A DNA stretch of 64,000 bases. It comes from Pseudomonas sp. MM223. Lineage in GTDB: Bacteria > Pseudomonadota > Gammaproteobacteria > Pseudomonadales > Pseudomonadaceae. Under the pieces are notes generated by a model that did no database searches, was not told the DNA's origin, and worked only from the letters and a program-made list of their open reading frames with translations. The stretch spans positions 577,501 through 641,500 of the forward strand of contig OX352322.1 in assembly GCA_947090765.1 (NCBI GenBank), in the 5' to 3' direction. A program made the translations under genes and the position numbers. The first letter of the stretch is position 1. Each line of letters begins with the position of its first letter. Of the stretch, positions 24,908-34,879 are shown one piece after another.

Positions 24908-25203
24908 ACCAGGAACGCGTATTTAAAGTCCTCCTTGGCCCGCACGTTTCCGAGAAGGCTACCGTTCTGGCTGAGAAAAAAGGCCAGTTCGTATTCAAGG
25001 TTGCTACCGATGCAACCAAGCTGGAAATCAAGAAAGCTGTCGAAGGCCTGTTCAACGTAAAAGTTGAAAACGTGTCGACTGTTAACGTTCTGGGTAAAAC
25101 CAAGCGTACCGCACGTGGTCTGGGCAAGCGTAATGACTGGAAGAAGGCGATCGTCTCCCTTCAGCCAGGCCAAGATCTCGATTTCAGCAGCAGTGCTGAG
25201 TAA
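24904..25203 (+). CDS. rplW: 50S ribosomal protein L23
   Basis: Protein of 99 residues at the tunnel exit, the docking site for trigger factor and SRP. The family start [16 protein letters not shown] and the basic loop [19 protein letters not shown] are present. Coupled to rplD by an ATGA overlap; 14 bases to rplB. Confidence 0.98.
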
Positions 25204-25217
25204 GGAAGGGGTGCATC

Positions 25218-26042
25218 ATGGCAATCGTTAAATGCAAACCGACTTCCCCTGGCCGCCGTTTCGTGGTCAAGGTGGTCAACAAGGAGCTGCACAAAGGCGC
25301 TCCTCACGCACCGCTGCTCGAGAAGAAATCGAAGTCTGGTGGTCGTAACAACAATGGCCGCATTACCACTCGTCACGTTGGTGGTGGTCATAAGCAGCAT
25401 TACCGTCTGGTCGACTTCCGTCGCAACGACAAAGATGGCATTCCAGCCACTGTCGAGCGTATCGAATACGACCCGAACCGTACTGCTCACATCGCCCTGC
25501 TGTGCTACGCAGACGGTGAGCGTCGCTACATCATCGCCCCTAAAGGCGTGAGCGCTGGCGACCAGCTGATCGCAGGTGCCCTGGCCCCAATCAAGGCCGG
25601 TAACTCCCTGCAACTGCGCAACATCCCAGTAGGTAGCACCATTCACGGCGTCGAACTGAAGCCGGGTAAAGGTGCTCAGATCGCTCGTTCCGCTGGTGCT
25701 TCGGCTCAGCTGATCGCTCGTGACGGCGTATACGTGACTCTGCGTCTGCGTTCCGGTGAAATGCGTAAAGTACTGGCTGAGTGCCGTGCGACCCTGGGCG
25801 AAGTCTCGAACTCCGAGCACAGCCTGCGTTCGCTGGGTAAAGCTGGTGCCAAACGCTGGCGCGGCGTTCGCCCAACCGTTCGTGGCGTTGCCATGAACCC
25901 GGTTGACCACCCACATGGTGGTGGTGAAGGTCGTACCTCCGGTGGTCGTCATCCGGTATCGCCATGGGGCTTCCCAACCAAGGGTGCGAAAACCCGTGGT
26001 AATAAGCGTACCGACAACATGATCGTCCGTCGTCGCAAGTAA
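25218..26042 (+). CDS. rplB: 50S ribosomal protein L2
   Basis: Protein of 274 residues, the large primary 23S binder needed for subunit joining and peptidyl transfer. The C-terminal segment [19 protein letters not shown] includes the conserved His at the inter-subunit face. The length equals the usual bacterial form. 16 bases to rpsS. Confidence 0.98.
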   Translation: MAIVKCKPTSPGRRFVVKVVNKELHKGAPHAPLLEKKSKSGGRNNNGRITTRHVGGGHKQHYRLVDFRRNDKDGIPATVERIEYDPNRTAHIALLCYADGERRYIIAPKGVSAGDQLIAGALAPIKAGNSLQLRNIPVGSTIHGVELKPGKGAQIARSAGASAQLIARDGVYVTLRLRSGEMRKVLAECRATLGEVSNSEHSLRSLGKAGAKRWRGVRPTVRGVAMNPVDHPHGGGEGRTSGGRHPVSPWGFPTKGAKTRGNKRTDNMIVRRRK

Positions 26043-26058
26043 CTAGAGGGATACGACA

Positions 26059-26334
26059 GTGCCACGTTCTCTGAAAAAAGGTCCTTTTATCGATCTTCAC
26101 CTGTTGAAGAAGATCGAAGTGGCGGTGGAGAAGAACGATCGCAAGCCAGTTAAAACCTGGTCGCGCCGTTCGATGATCCTGCCACAAATGGTCGGTCTGA
26201 CCATCGCGGTACACAACGGTCGTCAACATGTCCCAGTTCTGGTGAACGAAGACATGGTCGGCCACAAACTGGGCGAGTTTGCCGGTACCCGCACCTACCG
26301 CGGGCACGTGGCTGACAAGAAAGCCAAGCGTTAA
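26059..26334 (+). CDS. rpsS: 30S ribosomal protein S19
   Basis: Protein of 91 residues in the 30S head, bridging to the 50S A-site finger with S13. The start is GTG at 26059 ([17 protein letters not shown]). The signature [16 protein letters not shown] is intact. 11 bases to rplV. Confidence 0.98.
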
Positions 26335-26345
26335 GGGGTAAGGAA

Positions 26346-26678
26346 ATGGAAGTAGCCGCTAAGTTGTCGGGCGCTCGCATCTCTGCCCAGAAAGCCCGCT
26401 TGGTCGCCGACCAGATCCGCGGGAAGAAGGTGGGCGAAGCGCTCAACCTGTTGGCCTTCAGCAGCAAAAAAGCCGCTGAAATCATGAAGAAAGTCCTCGA
26501 GTCGGCCGTTGCCAACGCCGAACACAACGAAGGCGCAGACGTTGATGACCTGAAGGTCTCCACCGTCTTCGTCAACGAAGGGCGTTCGCTGAAGCGCATC
26601 ATGCCGCGTGCCAAAGGCCGCGCAGATCGCATCGTCAAGCGGTCTTGCCATATCACTGTCAAGGTTGCGGACAAGTAA
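26346..26678 (+). CDS. rplV: 50S ribosomal protein L22
   Basis: Protein of 110 residues that spans the large subunit; its beta-hairpin (about 80-100, [17 protein letters not shown]) reaches the exit-tunnel constriction near L4. The hairpin shows no deletions of the macrolide-resistance type. 13 bases to rpsC. Confidence 0.98.
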
Positions 26679-26691
26679 CGGAGTCGATCAG

Positions 26692-27378
26692 ATGGGTCAG
26701 AAAGTACATCCCACTGGCATTCGCCTGGGAATCGTCAAGGAGCACACCTCCGTCTGGTACGCAGACGGTGCTACTTACGCAGATTACCTGTTGAAGGATC
26801 TGAAAACGCGTGAGTACCTCCAAGACAAACTAAAAAGCGCGTCCGTAAGCCGTATCGATATTCATCGTCCGGCTCAAACTGCACGCATCACCATCCACAC
26901 TGCTCGTCCCGGTATCGTTATCGGCAAGAAAGGTGAAGATGTTGAGAAGCTGCGTCAGGACCTGACCAAGCAGATGGGTGTGCCTGTGCACATCAACATC
27001 GAAGAGATCCGCAAGCCGGAACTCGACGCTATGCTGGTTGCGCAGAGCGTAGCTCAGCAGCTGGAACGCCGCGTAATGTTCCGTCGCGCCATGAAGCGCG
27101 CCGTACAGAACGCCATGCGTATTGGTGCCAAGGGCATCAAGATCCAGGTGAGCGGTCGTCTCGGCGGTGCCGAGATTGCTCGTACCGAGTGGTATCGCGA
27201 AGGTCGTGTGCCTCTGCACACCCTGCGTGCCGATATCGACTACAACACCTACGAAGCTCACACCACTTACGGTGTGATCGGTGTGAAGGTTTGGATCTTC
27301 AAAGGCGAAGTTATTGGTGGTCGCCAAGAAGAACTGAAACCACAAGCACCAGCGCCTCGTAAAAAAGCTGCTAAGTAA
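26692..27378 (+). CDS. rpsC: 30S ribosomal protein S3
   Basis: Protein of 228 residues at the mRNA entry channel, part of the ribosomal helicase with S4 and S5. The KH domain shows the GxxG loop in [15 protein letters not shown] (about residues 50-64). The ATG at 26692 ([12 protein letters not shown]) is the family start; the open frame upstream overlaps rplV and is not coding. 12 bases to rplP. Confidence 0.98.
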   Translation: MGQKVHPTGIRLGIVKEHTSVWYADGATYADYLLKDLKTREYLQDKLKSASVSRIDIHRPAQTARITIHTARPGIVIGKKGEDVEKLRQDLTKQMGVPVHINIEEIRKPELDAMLVAQSVAQQLERRVMFRRAMKRAVQNAMRIGAKGIKIQVSGRLGGAEIARTEWYREGRVPLHTLRADIDYNTYEAHTTYGVIGVKVWIFKGEVIGGRQEELKPQAPAPRKKAAK

Positions 27379-27390
27379 GGGGTACGCCAA

Positions 27391-27804
27391 ATGTTGCAAC
27401 CAAAGCGTACAAAATTCCGCAAGCAGATGACCGGCCACAACCGTGGTCTGGCACTGCGCGGTAGCAAAGTCAGCTTCGGCGAATTCGCCCTGAAAGCTGT
27501 TGCTCGCGGTCGCCTCACCGCTCGCCAGATCGAGTCCGCACGTCGTGCGCTGACCCGTCACGTTAAGCGTGGCGGTAAGATCTGGATCCGTGTGTTCCCG
27601 GACAAGCCGATCTCCAAGAAACCTCTTGAGGTTCGTATGGGTAAAGGTAAGGGCTCCGTGGAATACTGGGTTGCCCAGATCCAGCCAGGCAAAGTCCTGT
27701 ACGAGATCGAGGGTGTTTCTGAAGAGCTGGCGCGCGAAGCTTTCGCCCTGGCTGCTGCAAAGCTGCCTCTCGCCACCTCCTTTGTTAAGCGGACGGTGAT
27801 GTGA
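27391..27804 (+). CDS. rplP: 50S ribosomal protein L16
   Basis: Protein of 137 residues that positions tRNA at the A site. The motif [24 protein letters not shown] and the loop [12 protein letters not shown] are complete. The loop Arg at the start of RMGKGKG is the residue hydroxylated by YcfD/RoxA in E. coli. The stop overlaps the rpmC start (TGATG). Confidence 0.98.
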
Positions 27805-27995
27805 TGAAAGCGAATGAACTTCGTGAAAAATCGGCACAGCAGCTGAACGAGCAACTGCTCGGCTTGCTGCGCGACCAGTTCAATCTGCGTATGCAGAAAG
27901 CAACTGGCCAGTTGGGGCAGTCGCACCTGCTCTCGCAAGTTAAGCGTGACATCGCTCGCGTGAAAACTGTGCTCAACCAGCAGGCAGGTAAGTGA
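27804..27995 (+). CDS. rpmC: 50S ribosomal protein L29
   Basis: Protein of 63 residues, a helical hairpin beside L23 at the tunnel exit. The start ATG overlaps the rplP stop; a GTG three bases earlier is also in frame but less likely. The signature [14 protein letters not shown] lies at the C-terminus. Two bases separate it from rpsQ. Confidence 0.97.
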
Positions 27996-27997
27996 TC

Positions 27998-28264
27998 ATG
28001 GCTGAAGCTGAAAAAACCGTCCGTACGCTGACTGGCCGTGTCGTCAGCGACAAAATGGACAAGACCATCACCGTTCTGATCGAGCGTCGCGTAAAGCACC
28101 CGATCTACGGTAAATACGTTAAGCGTTCGACTAAGCTGCACGCGCACGACGAAACCAACCAGTGCAAGATCGGCGACAAGGTTTCGATTACCGAAACCCG
28201 TCCGCTGGCCAAGACCAAGTCCTGGGCACTGGTTGAAGTCCTCGAACGCGCTGTTGAAGTCTAA
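27998..28264 (+). CDS. rpsQ: 30S ribosomal protein S17
   Basis: Protein of 88 residues, an OB-fold primary binder of 16S rRNA. It starts at 27998 ([23 protein letters not shown]); an in-frame GTG lies six bases earlier. [14 protein letters not shown] is the RNA-contact loop. Confidence 0.97.
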   Translation: MAEAEKTVRTLTGRVVSDKMDKTITVLIERRVKHPIYGKYVKRSTKLHAHDETNQCKIGDKVSITETRPLAKTKSWALVEVLERAVEV

Positions 28265-28287
28265 GGGCTAGGGGTCGGAGAAATTTT

Positions 28288-28656
28288 ATGATTCAGACTC
28301 AATCCATGCTCGATGTGGCCGATAACAGCGGCGCTCGTCGCGTCATGTGCATCAAGGTGCTCGGCGGCTCGCACCGTCGTTACGCCGGCATCGGTGACAT
28401 CATCAAGGTTACTGTCAAGGAAGCAATTCCGCGCGGTAAGGTCAAAAAAGGCCAAGTGATGACCGCTGTTGTCGTGCGCACCCGTCACGGTGTTCGTCGC
28501 GCTGACGGTTCCATCATTCGTTTCGACGGCAACGCTGCTGTTCTGCTGAACAACAAGCAAGAGCCGATCGGCACTCGCATCTTCGGGCCAGTGACCCGTG
28601 AACTTCGTACTGAGAAGTTCATGAAGATCGTCTCGCTCGCCCCTGAAGTGCTGTAA
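28288..28656 (+). CDS. rplN: 50S ribosomal protein L14
   Basis: Protein of 122 residues at the subunit interface (bridges B5 and B8) and the target of the silencing factor RsfS. The family start [27 protein letters not shown] is clear. First gene of the spc section, 23 bases after rpsQ, with no promoter or terminator recognised between them. Confidence 0.98.
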
Positions 28657-28667
28657 GGAGATCCGAC

Positions 28668-28982
28668 ATGCAAAAGATTCGTCGTGACGACGAGATCATC
28701 GTGATCGCCGGCAAAGACAAAGGTAAGCGCGGTAAGGTGCTGAAGGTTCTGGCTGATGACCGTCTGGTCATCGGTGGCGTGAACCTGGTTAAGCGTCATA
28801 CCAAGCCTAACCCGATGGCGGGCGTTCAGGGCGGTATCGTCGAGAAAGAAGCGCCTCTGCACGCTTCCAACGTTGCCATCTTCAACGGCGAAACCAACAA
28901 GGCTGACCGCGTTGGTTTCAAAGTAGAAGACGGTAAGAAAATTCGTGTCTTCAAGTCGACCCAAAAAGCGGTTGATGCTTGA
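28668..28982 (+). CDS. rplX: 50S ribosomal protein L24
   Basis: Protein of 104 residues, an assembly initiator of the large subunit. The KOW motif ([18 protein letters not shown], about 6-23) is followed by the loop [25 protein letters not shown] that reaches the exit tunnel. 20 bases to rplE. Confidence 0.98.
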
Positions 28983-29002
28983 ACACTGCTAGGTAGAAGA
29001 CC

Positions 29003-29542
29003 ATGGCACGACTGAAAGAGATTTACCGGAACGAAATCGCTCCTAAGCTTAAGGAAGAACTTAAGCTGTCGAACGTGATGGAAGTTCCGCGCGTTACCAA
29101 AATCACCCTGAACATGGGTCTGGGCGAAGCGATCGGCGACAAGAAAGTCATCGAGCACGCTGTAGCTGACCTGGAAAAGATCACCGGTCAAAAGCCGGTC
29201 GTGACTTTCGCTCGTAAATCCATCGCTGGCTTCAAAGTCCGCGAAGGATGGCCGATCGGCGTCAAGGTGACCCTGCGTAGCGACAAGATGTACGAATTCC
29301 TGGACCGCCTGCTGGCGATCTCCCTGCCTCGGGTTCGCGACTTCCGCGGCCTGAATGCCAAGTCCTTCGATGGCCGTGGCAACTACAGCATGGGCGTGAA
29401 AGAGCAGATCATCTTCCCGGAAATCGATTACGACAAGATCGATGCTCTGCGCGGTTTGGACATCACCCTGACCACCACTGCTCGTTCGGACGACGAAGGC
29501 CGCGCTCTGCTGCGTGCTTTCAAGTTCCCGTTCCGCAACTGA
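29003..29542 (+). CDS. rplE: 50S ribosomal protein L5
   Basis: Protein of 179 residues that binds 5S rRNA and contacts the P-site tRNA elbow. The signatures [13 protein letters not shown] and [22 protein letters not shown] are intact. In E. coli the S8 translational repressor site is at the start of this gene; no matching structure was verified here. Confidence 0.98.
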   Translation: MARLKEIYRNEIAPKLKEELKLSNVMEVPRVTKITLNMGLGEAIGDKKVIEHAVADLEKITGQKPVVTFARKSIAGFKVREGWPIGVKVTLRSDKMYEFLDRLLAISLPRVRDFRGLNAKSFDGRGNYSMGVKEQIIFPEIDYDKIDALRGLDITLTTTARSDDEGRALLRAFKFPFRN

Positions 29543-29555
29543 TTGGAGTAGGAAA

Positions 29556-29861
29556 ATGGCCAAGAAGAGCATGAAAAACCGTGAGCTGAAGCGTCAGCTG
29601 ACGGTAGCCAAGTTCGCTAAGAAGCGTGCTGAGCTGAAAGCGACCATCGTCAACGTTAATGCCTCTCCAGAAGAGCGTTTCGCTGCCGTTGTCGCTCTGC
29701 AGAAGCAGCCACGTGACGCTAGCGCCTCGCGCCTGCGCAACCGTTGCCGCCTGACCGGTCGTCCTCACGGTGTATACCGTAAGTTCGGCCTGGGCCGTAA
29801 CATGCTGCGTCAAGCTGCAATGCGCGGCGACGTACCAGGTCTGGTCAAGGCCTCCTGGTAA
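29556..29861 (+). CDS. rpsN: 30S ribosomal protein S14, zinc-independent form
   Basis: Protein of 101 residues, the long form without the CxxC...CxxC zinc ribbon, so it does not need zinc. The core [23 protein letters not shown] is intact. The start at 29556 has GGAG upstream. A strong hairpin and a promoter-like sequence lie between it and rpsH, an unusual break in the spc order. Confidence 0.98.
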   Translation: MAKKSMKNRELKRQLTVAKFAKKRAELKATIVNVNASPEERFAAVVALQKQPRDASASRLRNRCRLTGRPHGVYRKFGLGRNMLRQAAMRGDVPGLVKASW

Positions 29862-29923
29862 GCGCTGTCGGTGTGATCCCGGCGGAAGGGGAGCAATCTT
29901 CCGACCGCCGGTGACCTCGCCAA

Positions 29924-29957
29924 GAAACAAGCCCCTATATGGGGCTTGTTTCGTTTC
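29924..29957 (+). terminator. Perfect hairpin between rpsN and rpsH
   Basis: GAAACAAGCCCC (29924-29935) and GGGGCTTGTTTC (29941-29952) form a 12-bp perfect stem with a TATAT loop, followed by GTTTC. It looks like an intrinsic terminator with a weak T tract, splitting the spc operon. Confidence 0.7.
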
Positions 29958-29974
29958 TGCCTTGTGTCTAGAAT
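29946..29974 (+). promoter_or_regulatory. Candidate internal promoter for rpsH and downstream genes
   Basis: TTGTTT (29946-29951), 17 bases, TAGAAT (29969-29974). The -35 lies inside the 3' arm of the preceding hairpin. The leader to rpsH is then about 90 bases and ends with a good ribosome site (CAGGAG). Confidence 0.6.
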
Positions 29975-30070
29975 GACCGGCTCACCCGAGCCTGGGTTTT
30001 TTGCCCAATCCGCTCAGGTGGTTGTCATAGCCGCAAGGCTAATAATTCTTGTATCAGGAGCATCTAGCCC

Positions 30071-30463
30071 ATGAGTATGCAGGACCCGTTAGCGGACATG
30101 CTAACTCGCATCCGTAATGCCCAGATGGCTGAAAAGTCCGTCGTAAGCATGCCTTCTTCTACCCTGAAGGTCGCGGTTGCCAAAGTTCTGAAGGACGAAG
30201 GTTACATCGCTGGCTACCAGGTAACTGGTGAAGCCAAGCCTTCCCTGTCGATCGAACTGAAGTACTTCGAAGGCCGTCCGGTCATCGAGGAACTGAAGCG
30301 CTCCAGCCGTCCAGGCCTGCGCCAGTACAAGGCCGTCACCGATCTGCCGAAAGTACGTGGCGGTCTGGGCGTGTCTATTGTCTCCACCAACAAAGGTGTG
30401 ATGACTGATCGCGCTGCGCGCGCTGCCGGTGTCGGCGGCGAAGTTCTGTGCACAGTGTTCTAA
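30071..30463 (+). CDS. rpsH: 30S ribosomal protein S8
   Basis: Protein of 130 residues, a central 16S rRNA binder; in E. coli it also represses the spc operon. The family pattern ([34 protein letters not shown]) is complete. An alternative start two codons later (MQDP) is possible. It comes after a 209-base gap with a hairpin and a promoter-like site. Confidence 0.97.
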   Translation: MSMQDPLADMLTRIRNAQMAEKSVVSMPSSTLKVAVAKVLKDEGYIAGYQVTGEAKPSLSIELKYFEGRPVIEELKRSSRPGLRQYKAVTDLPKVRGGLGVSIVSTNKGVMTDRAARAAGVGGEVLCTVF

Positions 30464-30475
30464 GGGGGGATAGAC

Positions 30476-31009
30476 ATGTCTCGCGTCGCTAAGAACCCCG
30501 TTAAGCTGCCGTCCGGCGTCGAAGTTAAATTCGCAGGCCAGCAGCTTTCGGTGAAGGGTGCCAAGGGCACTCTCGAACTGAACGTTCACTCGTCTGTTGA
30601 AGTTACCGAAGAGTCTGGTGAGCTGCGTTTCGTCGCTCGCAATGGTGACCAGCAAGCTCGTGCCATGGCCGGTACTACCCGCGCCCTGGTTAACAACATG
30701 GTCCAAGGCGTAAGCCAAGGCTTCGAGCGCAAGCTCCAGCTGGTCGGTGTTGGTTACAAGGCACAGGCTAAAGGCACCGTCCTGAACCTGGCCCTGGGCT
30801 TCTCTCACCCAGTGGACTACGAACTGCCAGCCGGTATCACCGCTGAAACGCCTAGCCAGACCGACATCCTGATCAAGGGTATCGACAAGCAGCTGGTAGG
30901 TCAGGTGGCCGCTGAAATCCGCGACTTCCGTCCGCCAGAGCCTTACAAAGGCAAAGGTGTGCGTTACGCGGACGAAGTAGTCCGTCGTAAAGAAGCCAAG
31001 AAGAAGTAG
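30476..31009 (+). CDS. rplF: 50S ribosomal protein L6
   Basis: Protein of 177 residues near the factor-binding site, built of two related domains (about 1-80 and 85-177). The signature [23 protein letters not shown] is at the C-terminus. 12 bases after rpsH and 10 before rplR. Confidence 0.98.
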   Translation: MSRVAKNPVKLPSGVEVKFAGQQLSVKGAKGTLELNVHSSVEVTEESGELRFVARNGDQQARAMAGTTRALVNNMVQGVSQGFERKLQLVGVGYKAQAKGTVLNLALGFSHPVDYELPAGITAETPSQTDILIKGIDKQLVGQVAAEIRDFRPPEPYKGKGVRYADEVVRRKEAKKK

Positions 31010-31019
31010 GGCCTAGTAA

Positions 31020-31370
31020 ATGACCGACAAAAAAGTTATTCGACTGCGTCGCGCTCGCAAAGCACGTCTCAAGATGCACGAACTCGAAGTCGTGCGCCTG
31101 TGCGTGTTCCGCTCCTCGCAGCACATCTACGCCCAGGTCATTTCGGCCGACGGCAGCAAGGTTCTGGCAAGCGCCTCGACCTTGGACAAAGACCTGCGTG
31201 ATGGCGCCACTGGCAACATCGACGCGGCCACTAAGGTTGGCAAGCTGGTAGCTGAGCGTGCGAAAGCCGCCGGTGTATCTCAAGTTGCCTTTGACCGTTC
31301 CGGCTTCAAGTACCATGGCCGCGTCAAAGCGCTGGCTGATGCTGCTCGTGAAGGCGGGCTGGAGTTCTAA
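31020..31370 (+). CDS. rplR: 50S ribosomal protein L18
   Basis: Protein of 116 residues that binds 5S rRNA with L5 and L25. A basic N-terminal tail ([11 protein letters not shown]) precedes the globular domain ending [26 protein letters not shown], the family C-terminus. Three bases to rpsE. Confidence 0.98.
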
Positions 31371-31373
31371 GTT

Positions 31374-31874
31374 ATGGCAAATAACGATCAAAAGCGCGAC
31401 GAAGGCTACATCGAGAAGCTGGTTCAAGTTAACCGCGTTGCCAAGACCGTAAAAGGCGGCCGTATCTTCACCTTCACCGCGTTGACCGTGGTAGGTGATG
31501 GTAAAGGTCGTGTTGGCTTCGGCCGTGGCAAATCGCGCGAAGTACCTGCTGCGATTCAGAAAGCCATGGAAGCTGCTCGCCGCAACATGATCCAGGTTGA
31601 CCTGAAGGGCACCACCCTGCAGTACGCCACCAAGGCTGCCCACGGCGCCTCGAAGGTTTACATGCAGCCTGCCTCGGAAGGTACCGGTATCATCGCCGGT
31701 GGCGCAATGCGTGCTGTCCTGGAAGTTGCTGGTGTTCAGAACGTTCTGGCCAAGTGCTACGGTTCGACCAACCCAGTGAACGTGGTTTACGCCACTTTCA
31801 AGGGTCTGAAAGCCATGCAATCTCCTGAATCCATTGCTGCCAAGCGCGGCAAGAGCGTCGAGGAGATCTTCTGA
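31374..31874 (+). CDS. rpsE: 30S ribosomal protein S5
   Basis: Protein of 166 residues at the mRNA entry and decoding region. The N-terminal dsRBD-like domain has [32 protein letters not shown]. The loop VAKTVKGG, the site of spectinomycin-resistance changes, is wild type by eye. Two bases to rpmD. Confidence 0.98.
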   Translation: MANNDQKRDEGYIEKLVQVNRVAKTVKGGRIFTFTALTVVGDGKGRVGFGRGKSREVPAAIQKAMEAARRNMIQVDLKGTTLQYATKAAHGASKVYMQPASEGTGIIAGGAMRAVLEVAGVQNVLAKCYGSTNPVNVVYATFKGLKAMQSPESIAAKRGKSVEEIF

Positions 31875-31876
31875 TC

Positions 31877-32053
31877 ATGGCAACCGTAAAAGTAACGCTG
31901 ATCAAGAGCGTCTCGGGCCGTCTGCCTAACCACAAACTGTGTGTTAAGGGCCTGGGTCTGCGTCGCATCGGTCACACTGTAGAAGTCCAGGATACTCCCG
32001 AGAATCGCGGGATGATCAACAAGGCTTACTACATGCTGCGCGTCGAGGGTTAA
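31877..32053 (+). CDS. rpmD: 50S ribosomal protein L30
   Basis: Small protein of 58 residues ([15 protein letters not shown]... MLRVEG). The family signature [20 protein letters not shown] is present. It sits between rpsE and rplO with gaps of 2 and 3 bases, its standard place. Confidence 0.97.
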   Translation: MATVKVTLIKSVSGRLPNHKLCVKGLGLRRIGHTVEVQDTPENRGMINKAYYMLRVEG

Positions 32054-32056
32054 TCG

Positions 32057-32491
32057 ATGAAACTCAATGATCTGAGTCCAGCGCCGGGTTCCCGTCGCGA
32101 AAAGCATCGTCCGGGTCGTGGTATCGGTAGCGGTCTGGGTAAGACCGGCGGCCGTGGCCACAAAGGTCAGACCTCCCGTTCGGGTGGTTCGATCGCTCCG
32201 GGCTTCGAAGGCGGTCAACAGCCGCTGCACCGTCGTCTGCCGAAGTTCGGCTTCGTTTCCCTGAAAGCCATGGACCGCGCAGAAGTGCGTCTGTCCGAGC
32301 TGGCCAAGGTGGAAGGCGACGTGATCTCCGTGCAATCCTTGAAGGATGCCAACGTGATCAACCAGCACATTCAGCGTGTGAAAATCATGCTGTCTGGCGA
32401 AGTTACTCGCGCAGTCACCATCAAGGGCATCGCAGCCACCAAGGGTGCGCGTGCGGCTATCGAAGCAGCTGGCGGCAAATTCGAGGAATAA
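32057..32491 (+). CDS. rplO: 50S ribosomal protein L15
   Basis: Protein of 144 residues, a late assembly protein. The Gly/Arg-rich N-terminus ([20 protein letters not shown]) threads into 23S rRNA, and the globular C-terminal domain follows. It directly abuts secY (stop at 32491, start at 32492). Confidence 0.98.
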   Translation: MKLNDLSPAPGSRREKHRPGRGIGSGLGKTGGRGHKGQTSRSGGSIAPGFEGGQQPLHRRLPKFGFVSLKAMDRAEVRLSELAKVEGDVISVQSLKDANVINQHIQRVKIMLSGEVTRAVTIKGIAATKGARAAIEAAGGKFEE

Positions 32492-33823
32492 ATGGCTAAG
32501 CAAGGTGCTCTCTCTTCGCTCGGTAAGGGCGGGATGTCGGAACTCTGGGCTCGTCTGCGCTTTCTGTTCATGGCGATCATCGTCTATCGGATAGGTGCGC
32601 ATATCCCGGTTCCCGGCATCAATCCGGACCGTCTGGCGGATCTGTTTCGGCAGAATGAGGGGACCATTCTTAGCTTGTTCAACATGTTTTCCGGTGGCGC
32701 GCTTGAGCGCATGAGCATCTTTGCACTGGGGATCATGCCGTACATTTCGGCATCGATCATCATGCAGCTGATGACGGCGGTCAGCCCGCAACTGGAGCAG
32801 TTGAAGAAGGAAGGTGAAGCTGGCCGTCGCAAGATCAGCCAGTACACCCGCTACGGCACCGTTATCCTGGCACTGGTTCAAGCCATTGGCATGTCCATTG
32901 GCCTGGCCAACCAGGGCGTGGCGTTTTCTGTAGGCCTGGGCTTCCATGTCGTTGCCGTCTCCACGTTCGTGGCAGGCGCGATGTTCATGATGTGGCTGGG
33001 CGAGCAGATCACCGAGCGCGGTGTGGGCAACGGTATCTCGATGTTGATCTTCGCAGGTATCGTTGCCGGTCTTCCGAGAGCAATCGGGCAGTCTTTCGAG
33101 TCTGCACGCACAGGCGATATCAACATTTTCGCCCTGGTCGCAATCGGTTTGCTGGCAGTAGCGATTATCGGTTTTGTGGTGTTCATTGAGCGTGGTCAGC
33201 GTCGTATCGCCGTTCACTACGCCAAGCGTCAGCAGGGCCGCAAGGTGTTTGCTGCGCAGACCAGCCACTTGCCGCTGAAAGTGAACATGGCGGGGGTTAT
33301 CCCGGCCATTTTCGCGAGCAGCATTTTGCTGTTCCCGGCTTCGCTGGGTGCCTGGTTCGGTCAGTCCGAAGGTATGGGCTGGCTGCAGGACATCTCGCAG
33401 TCGATCGCTCCTGGTCAGCCGTTGAACATTCTGCTGTTTAGTGCAGGGATCATTTTCTTCTGCTTCTTCTACACAGCGTTGATGTTCAATCCGAAAGACG
33501 TAGCGGAAAACCTGAAGAAGTCCGGTGCCTTTATTCCGGGTATCCGTCCTGGTGAGCAGTCTGCACGCTACATTGATGGCGTTCTGACTCGTTTGACCAT
33601 GTTCGGTGCTCTTTACATGATGGCCGTCTGCCTTCTGCCCCAGTTCCTGGTGGTGGCAGCAAATGTGCCGTTCTACCTTGGCGGGACCTCGTTGCTGATT
33701 GTGGTAGTGGTTGTGATGGACTTCATGTCCCAAGTACAATCGCACCTCGTTTCGCACCAGTACGAATCCCTGATGAAGAAAGCCAACCTGAAAGGCTACG
33801 GTGGCAGCGGTTTGCTGCGCTGA
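32492..33823 (+). CDS. secY: Preprotein translocase channel subunit SecY
   Basis: Protein of 443 residues with about ten membrane segments, forming the Sec channel with SecE (6709) and SecG. The signatures [20 protein letters not shown] and the cytoplasmic loop after segment 8 ([25 protein letters not shown]) are present. It starts immediately after rplO, in the standard spc order. Confidence 0.98.
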
Positions 33824-33851
33824 TACGCCCCTAAGGTTCGAGGAGTCGGTA

Positions 33852-33968
33852 ATGAAAGTTCGTGCATCGGTGAAAAAGCTGTGCCGTAACTGCAAGATCA
33901 TCCGTCGCGAAGGCGTCGTTCGAGTGATCTGCAGCGCGGAACCGCGTCACAAACAGCGCCAAGGCTGA
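33852..33968 (+). CDS. rpmJ: 50S ribosomal protein L36, zinc-binding form
   Basis: Very small protein of 38 residues ([20 protein letters not shown]... HKQRQG). The ligand set Cys11, Cys14, Cys27 and His33 makes it the zinc-containing C+ form, in contrast to the zinc-free S14 of the same operon. It has AGGAG upstream and closes the spc operon before a terminator. Confidence 0.96.
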
Positions 33969-33985
33969 GTGTGATCTGCGCTTCA

Positions 33986-34020
33986 AACCCAGCAGCTAGT
34001 GTGCTGCTGGGTTGATTATT
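33986..34020 (+). terminator. Terminator of the spc operon
   Basis: AACCCAGCAGC (33986-33996) and GCTGCTGGGTT (34003-34013) form a perfect 11-bp stem, followed by GATTATT. The T tract is weak and overlaps the -35 of the next promoter. Confidence 0.75.
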
Positions 34021-34040
34021 CGTTTCTACAGCGATATTAT
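34012..34040 (+). promoter_or_regulatory. Candidate promoter of the alpha operon
   Basis: TTGATT (34012-34017), 17 bases, TATTAT (34035-34040). The -35 overlaps the end of the spc terminator stem, the same layout as between rpsN and rpsH. Confidence 0.6.
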
Positions 34041-34099
34041 CTCGCGCCCTATTTCTTGGCTTCCGGGGCGTAGGTAGCTGTCAATTGGAGTCCCACTGA

Positions 34100-34456
34100 A
34101 TGGCCCGTATTGCAGGCGTCAACATTCCAGATAACAAGCATACTGTTATCTCGCTGACCTACATCTATGGTGTCGGTCGCACAACTGCACAGAAGATCTG
34201 TGCAGACGCTGGTGTAAACCCAGCCGCTAAGATCAAGGATCTGAGCGACGAGCAAATCGAAACCCTGCGTGGCGAAGTTGCGAAGTTCACCACCGAAGGT
34301 GACCTGCGTCGTGACATCAACATGAAGATCAAACGCTTGATGGACCTGGGTTGCTACCGCGGCCTGCGTCATCGTAAAGGTCTGCCGGTTCGCGGTCAGC
34401 GCACCAAGACCAACGCACGCACCCGTAAGGGCCCGCGTAAGCCGATCCGCAAGTAA
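34100..34456 (+). CDS. rpsM: 30S ribosomal protein S13
   Basis: Protein of 118 residues in the 30S head, touching the P-site tRNA and forming bridge B1. The signature [25 protein letters not shown] is intact. First gene of the alpha operon, after a leader of about 60 bases where S4 represses in E. coli. 18 bases to rpsK. Confidence 0.98.
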
Positions 34457-34474
34457 CCGCCCAGGAATATAGAC

Positions 34475-34864
34475 ATGGCAAAACCTGCTGCTCGTCCTCG
34501 TAAGAAAGTCAAAAAGACAGTGGTTGATGGCATCGCCCACATCCATGCGTCTTTCAACAACACCATCGTGACCATCACCGACCGTCAGGGCAATGCTTTG
34601 TCCTGGGCGACCTCCGGTGGTTCGGGTTTCCGTGGTTCGCGCAAATCCACCCCGTTCGCAGCACAGATCGCTGCTGAGCGTGCTGGTCAAGCTGCGCTGG
34701 AATACGGCCTGAAGAACCTCGACGTTAACGTCAAGGGTCCAGGTCCGGGTCGTGAATCCGCCGTTCGTGCACTGAACAGCTGCGGCTACAAGATCGCCAG
34801 CATCACCGACGTGACGCCAATCCCGCATAACGGGTGCCGTCCGCCGAAGAAGCGTCGCGTGTAA
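34475..34864 (+). CDS. rpsK: 30S ribosomal protein S11
   Basis: Protein of 129 residues on the 30S platform, lining the mRNA exit. The start [28 protein letters not shown] and the C-terminal [18 protein letters not shown] are standard. The IPHNG segment contains the Asn that becomes isoaspartate in E. coli. 15 bases to rpsD. Confidence 0.98.
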
Positions 34865-34879
34865 TCAGGAGACAGAAGA

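Noticed and set aside
31787..33901. A 704-codon minus-strand frame opposite rpsE-secY
   Set aside because: It crosses several ribosomal genes and their gaps and shows no domain or start signal.
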